Of a stretch of 64,000 bases of DNA, positions 45,666 to 56,945 are shown one piece after another (position 1 is the stretch's first letter; the number at the start of each line of letters is the position of its first letter). Where the stretch lies: the NCBI RefSeq assembly GCF_004379255.2, contig NC_056035.1:36215773-36279772 (forward strand), given 5' to 3'. Made by a program: the position numbers and the translations under genes. Source of the DNA: Salvia splendens (taxonomy: Eukaryota > Streptophyta > Magnoliopsida > Lamiales > Lamiaceae). The notes beneath the pieces were generated by a model. That model searched no databases and was not told the origin of the DNA. It saw nothing but the letters and a program-made list of their open reading frames with translations.

Positions 45666-47266
45666 GACCATCAGTAGTGGGGTGCCCTAAGGCGCGACAC
45701 GTCAGCATTTTTATCCTCCTCCTTCTCCATCTGCAATGGGGCGCCCTAAGGCGCGCTCTATGACGCGCCACATCATCATTTTGTTGTTTTATTTAATTAA
45801 TTTAACTGTTTTCAAATAACACGTAATGAGTAAAAAAAACGACTAAATAACAAGCGGCGAAGTTTTAAAAAAAAAAATTACACCATTCAACTAAAAAAAG
45901 AAAAAAACTAAGTCGGGCCAATTCCCAACTTCCTACGCAACTCATCGAGTAATGCACGAAGATACTCGGCTTGTTCGGGGTCGGTGCACTTCTTGAGGGC
46001 CTTGTGCGTCTGCAACTTCGTCCTTGCCATCGACGCTGTAGCTAACGACGCAAACGCGGTGGCCGTATGCGTCGGGAGCTCATCCGGGTCCGGAACAGGG
46101 GCGGCAGTGGTCGACGATGACGTCGCGGTCGCCTTCCCCTTGGCCTTCGCAGCCTTGATGCCGGGAGGACACCGGTGTGCCGGAACTCCCTTCATCCACG
46201 TACGTCCGGTTGAGGTCAACCGGGTTAGTGCCGCTGCCGCCGCTCGTGTAGTCACCAGCTTCGGTGACCTTCGTCCTCTTCGGCGCACCAGTGTGCAGAA
46301 TTCCACCTTGGAACTTCTGCTTCTCCCTCAAGAGCGCCCAGATGGCCTCGTGCTTGAACTAGCCGAACATCGACCGTTACGACAACATCGCTTTAGAGCG
46401 CACGTCGTGCACGCTCTCGCCGCTCCCTTGTGACCGCGCGCACTTCTCGAACTCCGCCGAGTACAAGTTCACTTGCTTCTTGATTTGATCCTAGTGCTTG
46501 CGGAGTTGCTCACTCTTGCGCTTGTACGCGGTCGGCGGCTTGACTGAATTGTAGAGGTCCGCGATGCGCTCTCAGTACGCGGTCTGTCTCTGGTTGTTGG
46601 CGAATATCGGATCTTCCGATATATCTACCCAACACCGGGCCAAAGTGAGAGTTTCGTCGTCGGTGTAGTTCGTACGGCCGAGGGCGTACTCATCGCAGTC
46701 ACCGGGAGGCGGCAACTTCTGCGCCCGCTGCCGGTTCCGCTTCGCCTTCCCCTTGGCGGCACCGCTCGCTGCGGGGGCGGGATCGGCAGATGCGGTTGGG
46801 CGGTGCGGCAACGGCTCTATATCAGACAACCCATACGATTCCGTACTGAAATCGGGATCGTAATGGGTGTTGTCACCGAACGAACGATAATCGCCGGGTT
46901 CTGTACCCGGCCAATGCGCATCTCCGCTAAACGTAGGGCTATTGGGGCTTGAATCCATTTCGTAGTAATTATGTAAATGTAAGTTTCGAAGATGAAATCG
47001 TGTGAAATGAAATGTTACAAATGAACGCTATTTATAAAAAAACGAAACCGCGTGTCATCGTCCGCGTGCCATCGTCCGCGACGTCCGCAATGGAGCGGAC
47101 GATGGCGCGGACGATGGCCATCGTCCGCGGTTTAAGTCGCGCCCGAAGCATAGGCCGCGACTATAGTCCGCGGCCTATGCCACACACCCACAGTGGGGGT
47201 GGACGATGAATGGCGCGGACGATGCGCGCCATCGGGCGTGCCATCATCTGCCCATTGCGGATGGCC
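45666..47266 (-). mobile_element. PIF/Harbinger-type element lacking transposase
   Basis: The ends are inverted repeats, GACCATCAGTAGTGGGG at the left and GGCCATCCGCAATGGGC (minus strand) at the right, flanked by TTA on both sides (45663-45665 and 47267-47269). The 3-base TTA/TAA duplication defines PIF/Harbinger. Inside is the remnant of the Myb/SANT-like accessory protein (ORF1), but no DDE transposase, so the copy is non-autonomous. It is GC-rich against AT-rich flanks. Confidence 0.78.
45908..46958 (-). pseudogene. Broken Myb/SANT-like ORF1 of a Harbinger element
   Basis: The frame begins MDSSPNSPTFSGD at 46958. A Myb-like trihelix segment (TNYTDDETLTLARCWVDISE, then PIFANNQRQTAY) follows, as in plant proteins often named 'glutathione S-transferase T3-like' or NAM-associated. 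Three stops interrupt it where tryptophan is expected: after QTAY (about 46573, TGA), after LRKH (about 46493, TAG) and after SMFG (about 46360, TAG). A frameshift near 46170 links it to a C-terminal piece, KLQTHKALKKCTDPEQAEYL, that ends at 45914. The intact protein would help transposase enter the nucleus and bind DNA. This copy is dead. Confidence 0.72.
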
Positions 47267-47482
47267 TTATATTGATTGTTTTCTTTTACCTGATTATAAA
47301 ATCAAGTGCACTGTGTGGGCGTGCCATCGTCCGCGGCCTATGCCACACACCCACAGTGGGGGTGGACGATGAATGGCGCGGACGATGCGCGCCATCGGGC
47401 GTGCCATCGTCTGCCCATTGCGGATGGCCTTATATTGATTGTTTTCTTTTACCTGATTATAAAATCAAGTGCACTGTGTGGG
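47167..47482. repeat. Tandem duplication across the Harbinger right end
   Basis: About 153 bases (47167-47319) recur at 47330-47482 with period 163. Each copy contains the last 100 or so bases of the Harbinger element, its TTA and about 50 bases of host flank (ATTGATTGTTTTCTTTTACC). The duplication therefore happened after insertion. Confidence 0.9.
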
Positions 47483-48588
47483 TAACCTTCAATATTCAGT
47501 GATTAGCTGCTAGGTAAATCGAGTTTCTGAATCTGGTAGTAAATAAATATGTATAAAAAAGATTCTAGTATTATTGAAAATATAATTAGTAACGGGTTAG
47601 TGATTAGTAAGACCTTATTTGATATGAAAAATAACATTATTTTTGGGGCGAGATTGCTATAAAGTAAGAAACGATTAACAGTTCCTTCTTAAAGCAAGTG
47701 TGATTATTTTAAAACATACAGTACATTTTAGTTTTTGATTCTTAAAGCAAAAGACACTCAAAAAATGTGAATTATTTAACATTATATTTTCATTTACGTT
47801 TTCTAAAATTGGCAAGGAAATGTGTGATTTAAATGAGAGAGAGAGAGAGAGAGATGTGGCTAGTCTTCTACTGATTTTATGTCGAACACAATAAGCAAGG
47901 CTGCTTTGAAGATGAAATTGTTGAATAATAATGAGCAGAACAATTCTTTTTTTTTTCTTTTTCCCTTTATGACGTGGAAAACTAATACTTAAAATCATGA
48001 AAAACTGTTAATGAGAGAGATAGAAAGAGAAAATATTTCATATATAATCAAATTACAATTCTTCAATGGGCTTTTATGATTTTCTTCTACAATTAATTAG
48101 AGAAAATAAATACTCCGTATACTTCAAGGACCAATTTGGAGGTAAATGACTTGTTAGCAAGAAGGGAAATTTGTTGAAGATTCTGTTGAGGGTTGAGAAA
48201 CTAAATTTGCTTAGCAGGATTCAATTACCCAAGCCATGAGACTCTTGTCTTGTGGTGCCTCAGTTATGTCACCTAAGTTGGGTTTGTTGTAACCATTTTT
48301 GAGAGAAGTTCAGCCTAAAAGAGAGTAATAATGGGCTGCAAATTCCTTCTTGTTTCATAGCTCTATGTATGTATACTTCGCATCTTGGTATAATAAAACA
48401 TGCACCACCCGTAGATGTAGATCGAACGACTTAAGTCGATGTCTTTGTTAAATGCTTCCATGTGTGTTTACAGTGACGAAAAATATACCATCGCTTTTAC
48501 ATACCAAATCTAACCTAGTAAGCCTAGTTCATGCAATGAATTTTGTTCAAAAGAATGAAGAAATCCTAAAAAATCTTATAAGCAAACA
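47483..48588. other. Intergenic between the Harbinger element and CtpA
   Basis: AT-rich sequence. A (GA)n run of about 18 bases lies at 47836-47854. No gene was recognised. The right part is the 3' flank of the CtpA gene. Confidence 0.4.
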
Positions 48589-48774
48589 TCATCTAGAGAA
48601 TAGCTCGACCTTGTTTAAGTAGCAAGCAGATGCAGGATCTTGAAGGCAGCCGCAGAAACTATCTTCGTCTTTAGGAAATGAAACAGGTAGGGTCCGGTCT
48701 GGAATTATCCCAACCTTAAAATAGAACAACAACAATGAAAAAGAAGAAGTTCGTTCATGATCAGTTAATACTTC

Positions 48775-48814
<40 letters not shown>

Positions 48815-51800
48815 AACCTTATCAATGTCGATGTGGGCAGGTGTTTCGTAACGGGCAACAGTTATAGCCAAGCCAGAACCATCAGAGAGCTCAAAAACTG
48901 ACTGAATTTTACTGTACAGAAGTGATGGTACAATTTGTCAGTATTGCAATAAGATTTTGTGAATCGAGAATAAGAAGAGGATGCGCAGGATGTTACCCTT
49001 TTCCATATGTAGGTTCTCCAATGAGGACGGCGCGCTTGTTGTCCTTGAGAGCACCAGCTAGAATTTCACTTGCACTCGCAGTTCCTTTGTTGACCTACAA
49101 AGACATTTTGTCAAAACAAGGACCTAAAAATGATAAGGAGTAGATCATTAATACAAATATGAAAGTTTGGCTGCCAGAATATTTGGGAGAGCTTTAGTTA
49201 CAAAAAAATGTTCAAAGATCATATACTTGTTTGCATCGTTTTAAAGGCGGGTTCAAAATGGGAAATTGTGTCAAAGGTTGTGATTTAAATGGGAACTATC
49301 CCTTATATCCAACTATTTTACCTAATTCCAAAAGGTAATGTTTAACATCATGATTATTTAAAATATTATGAACTGATTACCTATAAAGGGATTTACAATA
49401 TGCTAAACAATGATAGGACAAAAGTAACGCGAAATGAATAAACTCAACTTACCAGCACAACTAGGGGTTCTGAGGCTGCTGTCGCATTGCTTCCATCTGT
49501 CTCGTATATATCTCTAACTCCTTGACTGTCACAGATGTATACGATCACACCTTTGTCCAACCTAATCAGACAAATACCAAGTAAGACGTTACCGAATCTC
49601 CAATGATTAAATAGGGATATTTAATGAGTTTTCAGCCTGCAGCTAAAGCAGAATAATGTTGTTGATAAAGCTGGAGGTCAGCTCGTTTTAGGAAATTAGT
49701 AAGTTAAGGATGAATCTCATACTCAGTTTCTTAATACTAGTAACTATTTGAGTTATCACCACCATTATTTCTGATGGCACGTTTAGTAGGCAGTGAGCTT
49801 CATTTTATAAATTTTTTTTAATAATATAAACATTATATTTAAAGATCGGCGAAGGTGGACTTGAAGGTCTCAGGCATTTACCACTCTACCGCTAGACCAA
49901 CACACACACCACTGAGTTTCATTTTGCACATAAATGATTACAGTGCTTGAAAATTTATTTTGCTGTCTTTTTTTTCTAATAAATACACTTCAAGGCTGAT
50001 AAAATTAACATATGCATTGTGAGATACAAGACAATCCCTTCACCACAGCAAGGAAACAATGAAAAAAGAAAGATTTTGACAACCAATCGCACAAAAAGGG
50101 GAACCTCACCAGATTTTAGCAATTTCTACTCCTTCAGGAAACAGGCCGCCACTGCAACATATTTTATGAATTCAGAAATGCGACCTAAGGAATATTTTGT
50201 AATCGAGAATGTTTAAAGCATGTGACCTATTATCACGGAGGTCCAGTATGAATGAATTTACATTGTTCCCCCTCATTGTTTCAATTGCTTCCCTTACAGC
50301 ACCTAAAAAAGAACCAACCATGAGAGCTTAGGAAATCATAATAAAGTTGGCAAAAGAGACAGATATTCCAATTTAATATGCAGAGGCAATGATTAGTAAG
50401 CAAAACGAATAAAGAGAATATACAGAATGTCAGAATCAGAAGTCAAGGTATTGAGATTTAGATAAGCCCAGAGATTAAAGTACAAGAGGGCAAGCTAAAT
50501 TCATGAGATAAAGGAAATCGTACCAGAAGCATTTTGGGTGAATGATGTAAGTTTTATATATCCAACCAGAGGACCATCCTCTCCCAAACCAGCAGGTCTG
50601 CATACTCGGGACTTCACTGGATTTAATAAAACTTTCTCTCGTCTGAAAGGCAGCAACTAGTGATAGTTACAGTTCGAAATTCAATACTGTGCAGGTGAAT
50701 GTGCATTATCTTCAAACTTAAATGCAGCCTAGAAAAATATATTAATTCCCATGAACCGATTAGATTACTATAACAAAATCTATTCAAGTTGCAACAAGAA
50801 GCAATGGAATATTGAGGATATTTTTTTAAACAGAGATCAAATGCATACATTAACGATAGGTGCCTTGTCTCAGAACCATGGCGTACAGCTAACTCCACTT
50901 TACTTCCTTCTGGTCCCCTGTCAAACATTTATCATTTCCAGTTATATACAGTTACTGACTCAGTAAAACTTCACTTCCACACACCAATAGACTGGAACCC
51001 ACACCCAATCCCATTCCCACAGACAAATTAACGTTAAATGCATGTAGTAATACCACCATTGGGACATAAATTAAATTTACAAATGTTGTGGAGTTTGCTA
51101 GTTCACTTTCTTCTCAGTCAGCCAAACAGCACACACTTGAATAGCAGATTTAGATACTCAAACCAGTCAGGTACTTTATACTTTAACTTATCATAGTTAC
51201 CTTAAATGGTTAAATCTAGTTAGGGCCTACGAATTCCAGGGATGGAATTCTTGACATCTTGAACATAATTAATTGCTAAGTTAAGGAACATCTATATTTT
51301 TTTTCTCCTGCTCTGTGAAGTTTTGGAAATTTAATTAATTGCTAAACATTCAGAAGTGAAAAAGAATCATCCCAGTGAAATGAATGGCTGATCAATAATT
51401 TCTAAAATGATGAAAAATGAAGAAGAAAGAACCAAGATAAAAAGGCATTGACTAAGAGTTCTTTTCTTTTTCCTCCTGGATGTGCTTTTTTTTTTCTTAA
51501 ATCTGGACAAAAGAAGTGCTTGCATGCTTCAAAAGGGATATTTTACTTTTATAATTTACAAAGCTAACAAAAGGCCTAGTATTATGCCATCAATTGCAGG
51601 GGTGAATTAGAAGCAACTTACTGCAAGCGCTCAGCAGCGTCATATATTTCCATGCTTTCTGTACTAGTATCATCTATTGCAAGAATAAAATCCCCCGATA
51701 AAACTCCAGCCTTGAAAGCAGGACCTCCTGGAGCAGCTGAAATAACCACCAGTCCAGAATCCGATGTATCTTTCTTAGGGTACCCTATAGATAGACCAAC

Positions 51801-53668
51801 TCCAGTAAGAGTACTCCGTGTTCCTGACTGCCTTCAAAGGATTATGAACATGTTCTCAAAGCTCAGAAATTAAATTAAATAGCATAATTCTAGAAAGCTC
51901 TATCAAGATCAATGAAGATAGATGAGCTGTTGCAAAAAGATGAGAGCGAGAAGCCTGTACCCGCAGACTCTTAAACTTTTTAGGCTCCAAGAACCTAGTA
52001 AAAGGGTCATCTAGAGTAGCGACCATCTTCCTTATAGCAGCATCTACAGTTCAACAATGAAGAAGAGATACAGTTAAAGGTGAAAGTTAGCCAATAAGCA
52101 TACGACCAAACTGAAATAATGTAATAATCACATAAATACGAGATGCCATATGACATTTGACAGATATATGATTTTGCATGTTTGCTAATGGCAGAGCCAA
52201 CCAATATCATTTTGCATGAAATAATGTAATTATCACATGATTATGAGATTGCATGATTTTGCATGAAAAGAATCCAAAAATGTTTTAGGGTCATCTACAA
52301 AATATCTTTACAATAGAATGGTTTCACTAATCCTAAAACCACACAGTAGTCATAGTTAAGATGCATATTTTCTTGTTACAAAGTACTAACTAACAGGGTT
52401 AGCCTAGTTAACAATTTATGTATCTCTTATTTCTTTGCTCCCACAGATATAGAGAATCCATCTGGTAATAATGTTCTCAATCATTTTCTATCTATTCATT
52501 GGTTGCGAAACAGAAATTACAATTACAAATCATAGACACTTACAAGTCTCTTCTCTTGTGTTCATAGGTTCAGTGCGCAGTGCGTTTTCTCTATACCTAA
52601 ACCAACTCTGCCCATTGAAAGTCTTATCGACATAAGCACGGTCTACTGCTCTCCATGCTTCCAAAAATAGAAGATTTTCTTCAGTAAGGGCCCCTATATT
52701 ACATAAAACCAAGCATTAGACCATAAAACATCAGAAGAGGTAAATCCAAAGAATTATAATATCAACGGGAACCCATTTGCTTAACCCCAAACTTACATGA
52801 CGGAGTTTTGGTGACTGTGACACCTAATGTCATGAAAAGCATCACTCCAGCTATAAGATGGAGAGAAAACGAAGGAATGACATTGTTAGGGGTTTCTACG
52901 CGTTTCACTTCTTTCTGTAGGCTGATGGAAATTTTCCTGAGCCTGGGAATGCATTCAGCCTTGAGGCCAAAGAAACTGCAATGTAGTGCAAGTCTCTTAT
53001 TGGGCCACCAAAACGACCGGGGGAAATTCTTGAATGCGTTGTTTTGATCAGGAGACTGAGATGAGAAACAAATTGTAGAATTTTGCTCTTTACTCTTCAA
53101 ATACCAGCTTCCACTATTCTTTACAGGATAATAGTTCAAGAGAAGCACCTGAATGCATCGATTTTGTATTTATTTATTTATTTCAAAACAAAGGAAGGTT
53201 GAAAAAAAAGGATACCAAATATGAAAGGTCATTGCTAAAGATGATCAATGCCAATCAACAAAATCTTTTCCCAGTCAATTAAATCATTAACAATGATCTT
53301 GAATAATAAAATGGACTTACAGAATCTCGAATTGCATCAAAATATAAGCTTCATTTCGATGCACAAATCTTTGAATGCACATTCCACAATCAACTCCACA
53401 ATTATTAGTTTTGTCCTTGTAACATTTTCGTCCTCATTTGTAATTGAAAGTATTGAACAACTAAAGCAAGGGATAAGATTGAGTAACAAATCCTACTTAA
53501 CAAAAAACGATATAATTTTCAAAGCCATTCAGAAATTAAGCTGAATCCAATTATAAAATAACTGAAATTTGAAGAAAACCGCACCTCGGAAGAGTAAGCA
53601 GTGGGATTTCTGCGAGAATAGCCGACGGCAAAAGATGGAGCGGCGGAGCTTCCCAAGATCACTTCCAT
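48589..53668 (-). CDS. CTPA: Carboxyl-terminal processing protease CtpA (D1 processing)
   Basis: Thirteen exons, 53668-53585, 53148-52797, 52693-52544, 52043-51961, 51827-51622, 50917-50849, 50642-50524, 50302-50227, 50151-50110, 49561-49453, 49094-48997, 48911-48818, 48714-48589, give 535 residues with all phases closing. The enzyme is a thylakoid-lumen serine protease that trims the C-terminus of the photosystem II D1 precursor so the manganese cluster can assemble. Seen in the sequence: a Ser/Arg-rich transit region; a hydrophobic stretch, [17 protein letters not shown] (about 123-140), suited to lumen targeting; [14 protein letters not shown]; a PDZ domain (about 229-320, [10 protein letters not shown]); and the peptidase S41 core with catalytic Ser437 in NKGTASASE and Lys462 in TYGKGK, 25 residues apart as in the Scenedesmus enzyme. 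The C-terminus, FCGCLQDP...CYLN...LFSR, matches remembered Arabidopsis At4g17740. Confidence 0.94.
48780..48813. repeat. (GA)n microsatellite in the last CtpA intron
   Basis: About 34 bases of GA repeats start four bases beyond the donor site of the last intron (exon ends at 48818). The donor reads GTTGCTCTCTC, so the pyrimidine run on the minus strand directly abuts it. Confidence 0.9.
49805..49909 (-). mobile_element. tRNA-type SINE in a CtpA intron
   Basis: On the minus strand the sequence begins GGTGTGTGTGTTGGTCTAGC and contains TAGCGGTAGAGTGG (49881-49894), close to a pol III box A, then CCTTCAAGTCC (about 49857-49867), close to box B. It ends in an A/T-rich tail (TATTATTAAAAAAAATTTAT). 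Direct repeats of 14 bases with two mismatches flank it (CAGTGAGCTTCATT at 49791-49804 and CACTGAGTTTCATT at 49910-49923). These are the marks of a short, old SINE. It lies in the intron between exons 9 and 10 of CtpA, in the same orientation. Confidence 0.68.
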
Positions 53669-54419
53669 TTGGAAATTCGGGAAGATTTTGCAGCCACAAT
53701 TTGTATGCGAAATTGATTGGTTATTATCAATGGCGGGATTATTCTTTTATTTTTTGGCCTTTTTTACTTTTCTTTTATTGAAAAATAGTCTGTGGCGTTG
53801 ATTAGTTGGAGTATTAAATTTTCCCAATTTGGATAATGCATTTATCCCAACTTGAGTGGGTTTTCAATATGCCTTTGTATTTATTTTTTTAATATGACAA
53901 TTAGGTTATCCATTTTGCTGATACTAAAAGAGTTCTGTTAATTTTTAAGAATAAAAGAGGAAAGAAAAAAGGTCTATTAGTTGATATATCAGTTAAGACT
54001 GATTTCACAATCAATGTTTGTGTTATATTACAGATTAGATTAAACTTTGAAATGTTGCAATCAAGATTATAGGTCCTTACAATGTATAGAAAATTAAACC
54101 TTTCTATTATTCAACAAGTGTTTGGTGCTAAGATTTGGACACTGTTTGAGAGTTTTGAAATCGGGTGTATATTGTGAGTTTTTCTCATCATGAAATTTTC
54201 AAAGGAACTTGAAATATATTGAGATGAGATCAAAATATCATCTATGAAAAATTACAAAAAAGAATTTCAAGTTGATATTGGGCTGGGGTGATTATTGGGC
54301 TATTGCTAAGCCCAAATTTTGAGTTGAAATATTACTGGACCTCTAGTGTATTATCTCAAATCTCAGTCAACAAATTTGTAGCCATTTATTGTGAATTATA
54401 GTGTGAAAAATAAAACATA
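53669..54419. other. Intergenic, upstream of CtpA
   Basis: The 5' flank and probable promoter of CtpA. No clear TATA box was identified and nothing else was recognised. Confidence 0.4.
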
Positions 54420-54694
54420 CTCCCCCCCTCCACTAGTAATTACAGTATCTTATTTTGTGCGTGTCTGTTCATTTATCAATAAACGAGTCATTTAGTTTTT
54501 ATTTACTCTACTATTTTTTGTTAATACATCCTATATTCCACTAATTTGATTTTATCCATATGTTTTTGTTATAAAATTAATACTACTCGATATAAAGGTA
54601 GGATCAACCTTCCACTATCTTTTTCTATTCAATTTTAATTACATTTCTTAAAACACATGCATAGTCCCAACTATTGATGGATGGAGAAAGTATT
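54420..54694. mobile_element. Stowaway-like MITE, degraded
   Basis: Starts TACTCCCCCCCTCCACTAGT and ends GATGGATGGAGAAAGTATTA. These are decayed inverted ends of the CTCCCTCCGTCCC type. The interior has the usual 'tatattccactaatttgatttt' and 'aattacatttcttaaaac' blocks. Confidence 0.5.
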
Positions 54695-54754
54695 ACCTCG
54701 GTCTAGGAAAATAATCTTAATAATGGTGACATGTGTTTAAATACAAAACTAATA

Positions 54755-55002
54755 CTCCCCCCTTCCCCAATAATTATTCATTTTGGTTTCGTCATGAGTT
54801 TTAAGATGTGTAAAGGAAAATGAGTTGAAAAAGTTTGTGGAATAGTGAGCCTACTTTTTTATTGAAGTAATATAACGTGAGTGAAATGAGTTAGTGGAAT
54901 GCAAGGTCTACTTACTATTTATGGTAAAAAAAATGAAAGTGGATAATTAATGAGGGACAGACGAAAATGACAAAAGTGAACAATTAATGGAGACGGTGGG
55001 AG
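54755..55002. mobile_element. Stowaway MITE
   Basis: Begins CTCCCCCCTTCCCCAATAAT and ends ATTAATGGAGACGGTGGGAG, inverted ends with TA at 54753-54754 and 55003-55004. The ends are better preserved than in the neighbouring copy at 54420, and the two are in opposite orientation. Confidence 0.65.
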
Positions 55003-55004
55003 TA

Positions 55005-55646
55005 AATATTGCACAAAATAAATAATTAGGTGAAATGTTATTAGTAAAAAATTAAATATATCAACTAATCCCATTAAACCAAGAAGAAATAACTTTGTTC
55101 ATCGTGAATTGTAGGAGTTCAAGACTCGAAAGTCATGTTAATTTGTGATTCGAGAAATGAATTATATGCATCCAAGGACCAAGACTTATAAATCTTCAGC
55201 TATCAATTCAGTGTTGGATACCAACAATGTTGAAAAACAATTCCACAAGATTAATGCCACATATCATATTATATTGTCGGTTAGTTAAATTACTTTAATA
55301 CTAAAAAAATCCTTAATTTCCGTAGGATTTCGTCTTCAAATTTTCAACTTAGTACGAAGTTAGTGCCGCGGGAAAGAGACAATGGTTGTTTCATAAGAAA
55401 GTGTATTTATGATTGGATGATCAATAATCAAATTTGTTATTTTATGTTATTCAATACATTAATGGTGGATTATTTTAAATTTTTGGCGTTGATATATTGA
55501 ATGACCATATAAATAATTGTTGGGCGTTATTTTAAAAATGCAAATCATTCAAATAATAAACTGATCGTATAAAATCTTTAATTAGTCCTCAACTTCCAAA
55601 TTAATCTCAAATCATGAACTAGCCTATATTTGATCATATCTTAAAT
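55005..55646. other. Intergenic, nothing recognised
   Basis: AT-rich, with no coding region or element end seen. Confidence 0.4.
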
Positions 55647-55662
55647 TTATTGTTGATAATTT

Positions 55663-55768
55663 TTTTTTTTTGTTTAACCACAAGTGTACCGAATCCGCCT
55701 TTCGGCGGAATCCGACTAATTCTACTCGACTGGGCTTGCGGATTAAGGCCGAAAGTATTTTTTTCGGA
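55663..55768 (-). mobile_element. Short poly(A) retroposon (SINE-like)
   Basis: A 106-base GC-rich insert between two perfect 16-base direct repeats, TTATTGTTGATAATTT (55647-55662 and 55769-55784). Read on the minus strand it ends in a poly(A) tail (AACAAAAAAAAAAA), so it moved through RNA. It contains a short hairpin, ATTCCGCCGAAAGGCGGAT. No convincing box A and box B pair was seen, so it may be a 5'-truncated SINE or another short RNA copy. Confidence 0.72.
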
Positions 55769-56314
55769 TTATTGTTGATAATTTGATGTTATGCGAACTA
55801 ATCACCAACTAGTGTAAAGAGAGAACTTCTAGAAAACCTTCACATAATCATATTAGTATTATAGTGGAAAGAAAATGATAATCTTAATATAACTTTTAAG
55901 GAATGCAAAATAATGATACATTGACTAGTACTATATTCCAAGTTGGGATGACTAGTCAAAAATATACAGAAAAGAAGAGTGCAATTATAGAGATTAGATG
56001 TTGACCAAAATGTACAAGTGTTAGGAGGATTGATGCAACGTAATTAATTTGTGCCCAATCATATTTGCTTTAAATAAAAGCATCTTCCAACATCAACTGG
56101 CTTTCATTTATTTCTGTGGAATTAATGTGGAAAAATTGCTGCATCTCATATTTCCCGGAAACTTCTTCTTCATCACACAACGCTACAACTTTGTTAATGC
56201 TATCTCATACCTCGAAGTATGTGCCCCCCCCCCCTCTCTCTTACCTTCTATATTCTTTGCATCTTCAGTTTTGTTTAGAAATATGTGAAGGTGAATATTG
56301 ATGATTTGTAGTAA

Positions 56315-56942
56315 GGGTGTCCACCATGGGATAGCTGCGGCTATAGCCGCGGGCGGGGCGGAAGCGGGGCGGCCTATAGTGGGGAGAACGTCCGCCCCGA
56401 GGCGGACGAAATTTCCGGGGCGAACGGTCATCCGGCGTTTTCGGGGCGAGGACGCTCCGGTCCGGCCGGGGCGGGCGGAAGCGGGGCGGCCTATAGTGGG
56501 GGGCGGGGCAGAAGCGGGGCAGACGTTTCTTCATTTTTTTATAATTCAATTTAATTTACCTATAAATACACCTCATTTCACTCATTATTTTTACACCATT
56601 CCAATTATTCACTCATACTTTCTCTCACTAAAATTTTTGAATTCCATTTGTATTTAAAATGGATGATTTCTAGAACGACGCGTGGAATTTCTAGTACTTT
56701 AATACGACGAAAATGTAGTGTTTAATTTTAATTTCTTCACTTATACCCGTTTTCTTCTAATTACGTATAGTCCGAAAATTTAATTATAATTGAATTAACA
56801 TAAATGAAAAAAAGATTGGGGCTATTGAAAGTGTCCACCATAGTGGCGGAAACAAAAAATTTAGGGCGGTGGACAATAAATTTGGGGGGTGGACAAAAAA
56901 GGGGACGGGGCTATTAGAGTTTCGGTCTTGTAGTGGACACTC
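56315..56942. mobile_element. PIF/Harbinger-type deletion derivative, GC-rich
   Basis: Inverted ends, GGGTGTCCACCATGG at the left and GAGTGTCCACTACAAG (minus strand) at the right, with TAA on both sides (56312-56314 and 56943-56945). The first 210 bases are very GC-rich and contain GCGGAAGCGGGGCGGCCTAT twice (about 56356 and 56474). Next come a CCTATAAATACA promoter-like box (about 56557-56568) and ATGGATGATTTC, which resembles the start of an accessory ORF that breaks off within a few codons. It is probably an internally deleted transposon that kept its promoter. Confidence 0.62.
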
Positions 56943-56945
56943 TAA

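Noticed and set aside
49850..49909. A tRNA gene
   Set aside because: There are box A-like and box B-like motifs but no full cloverleaf, and direct repeats plus an A-rich tail point to a SINE.
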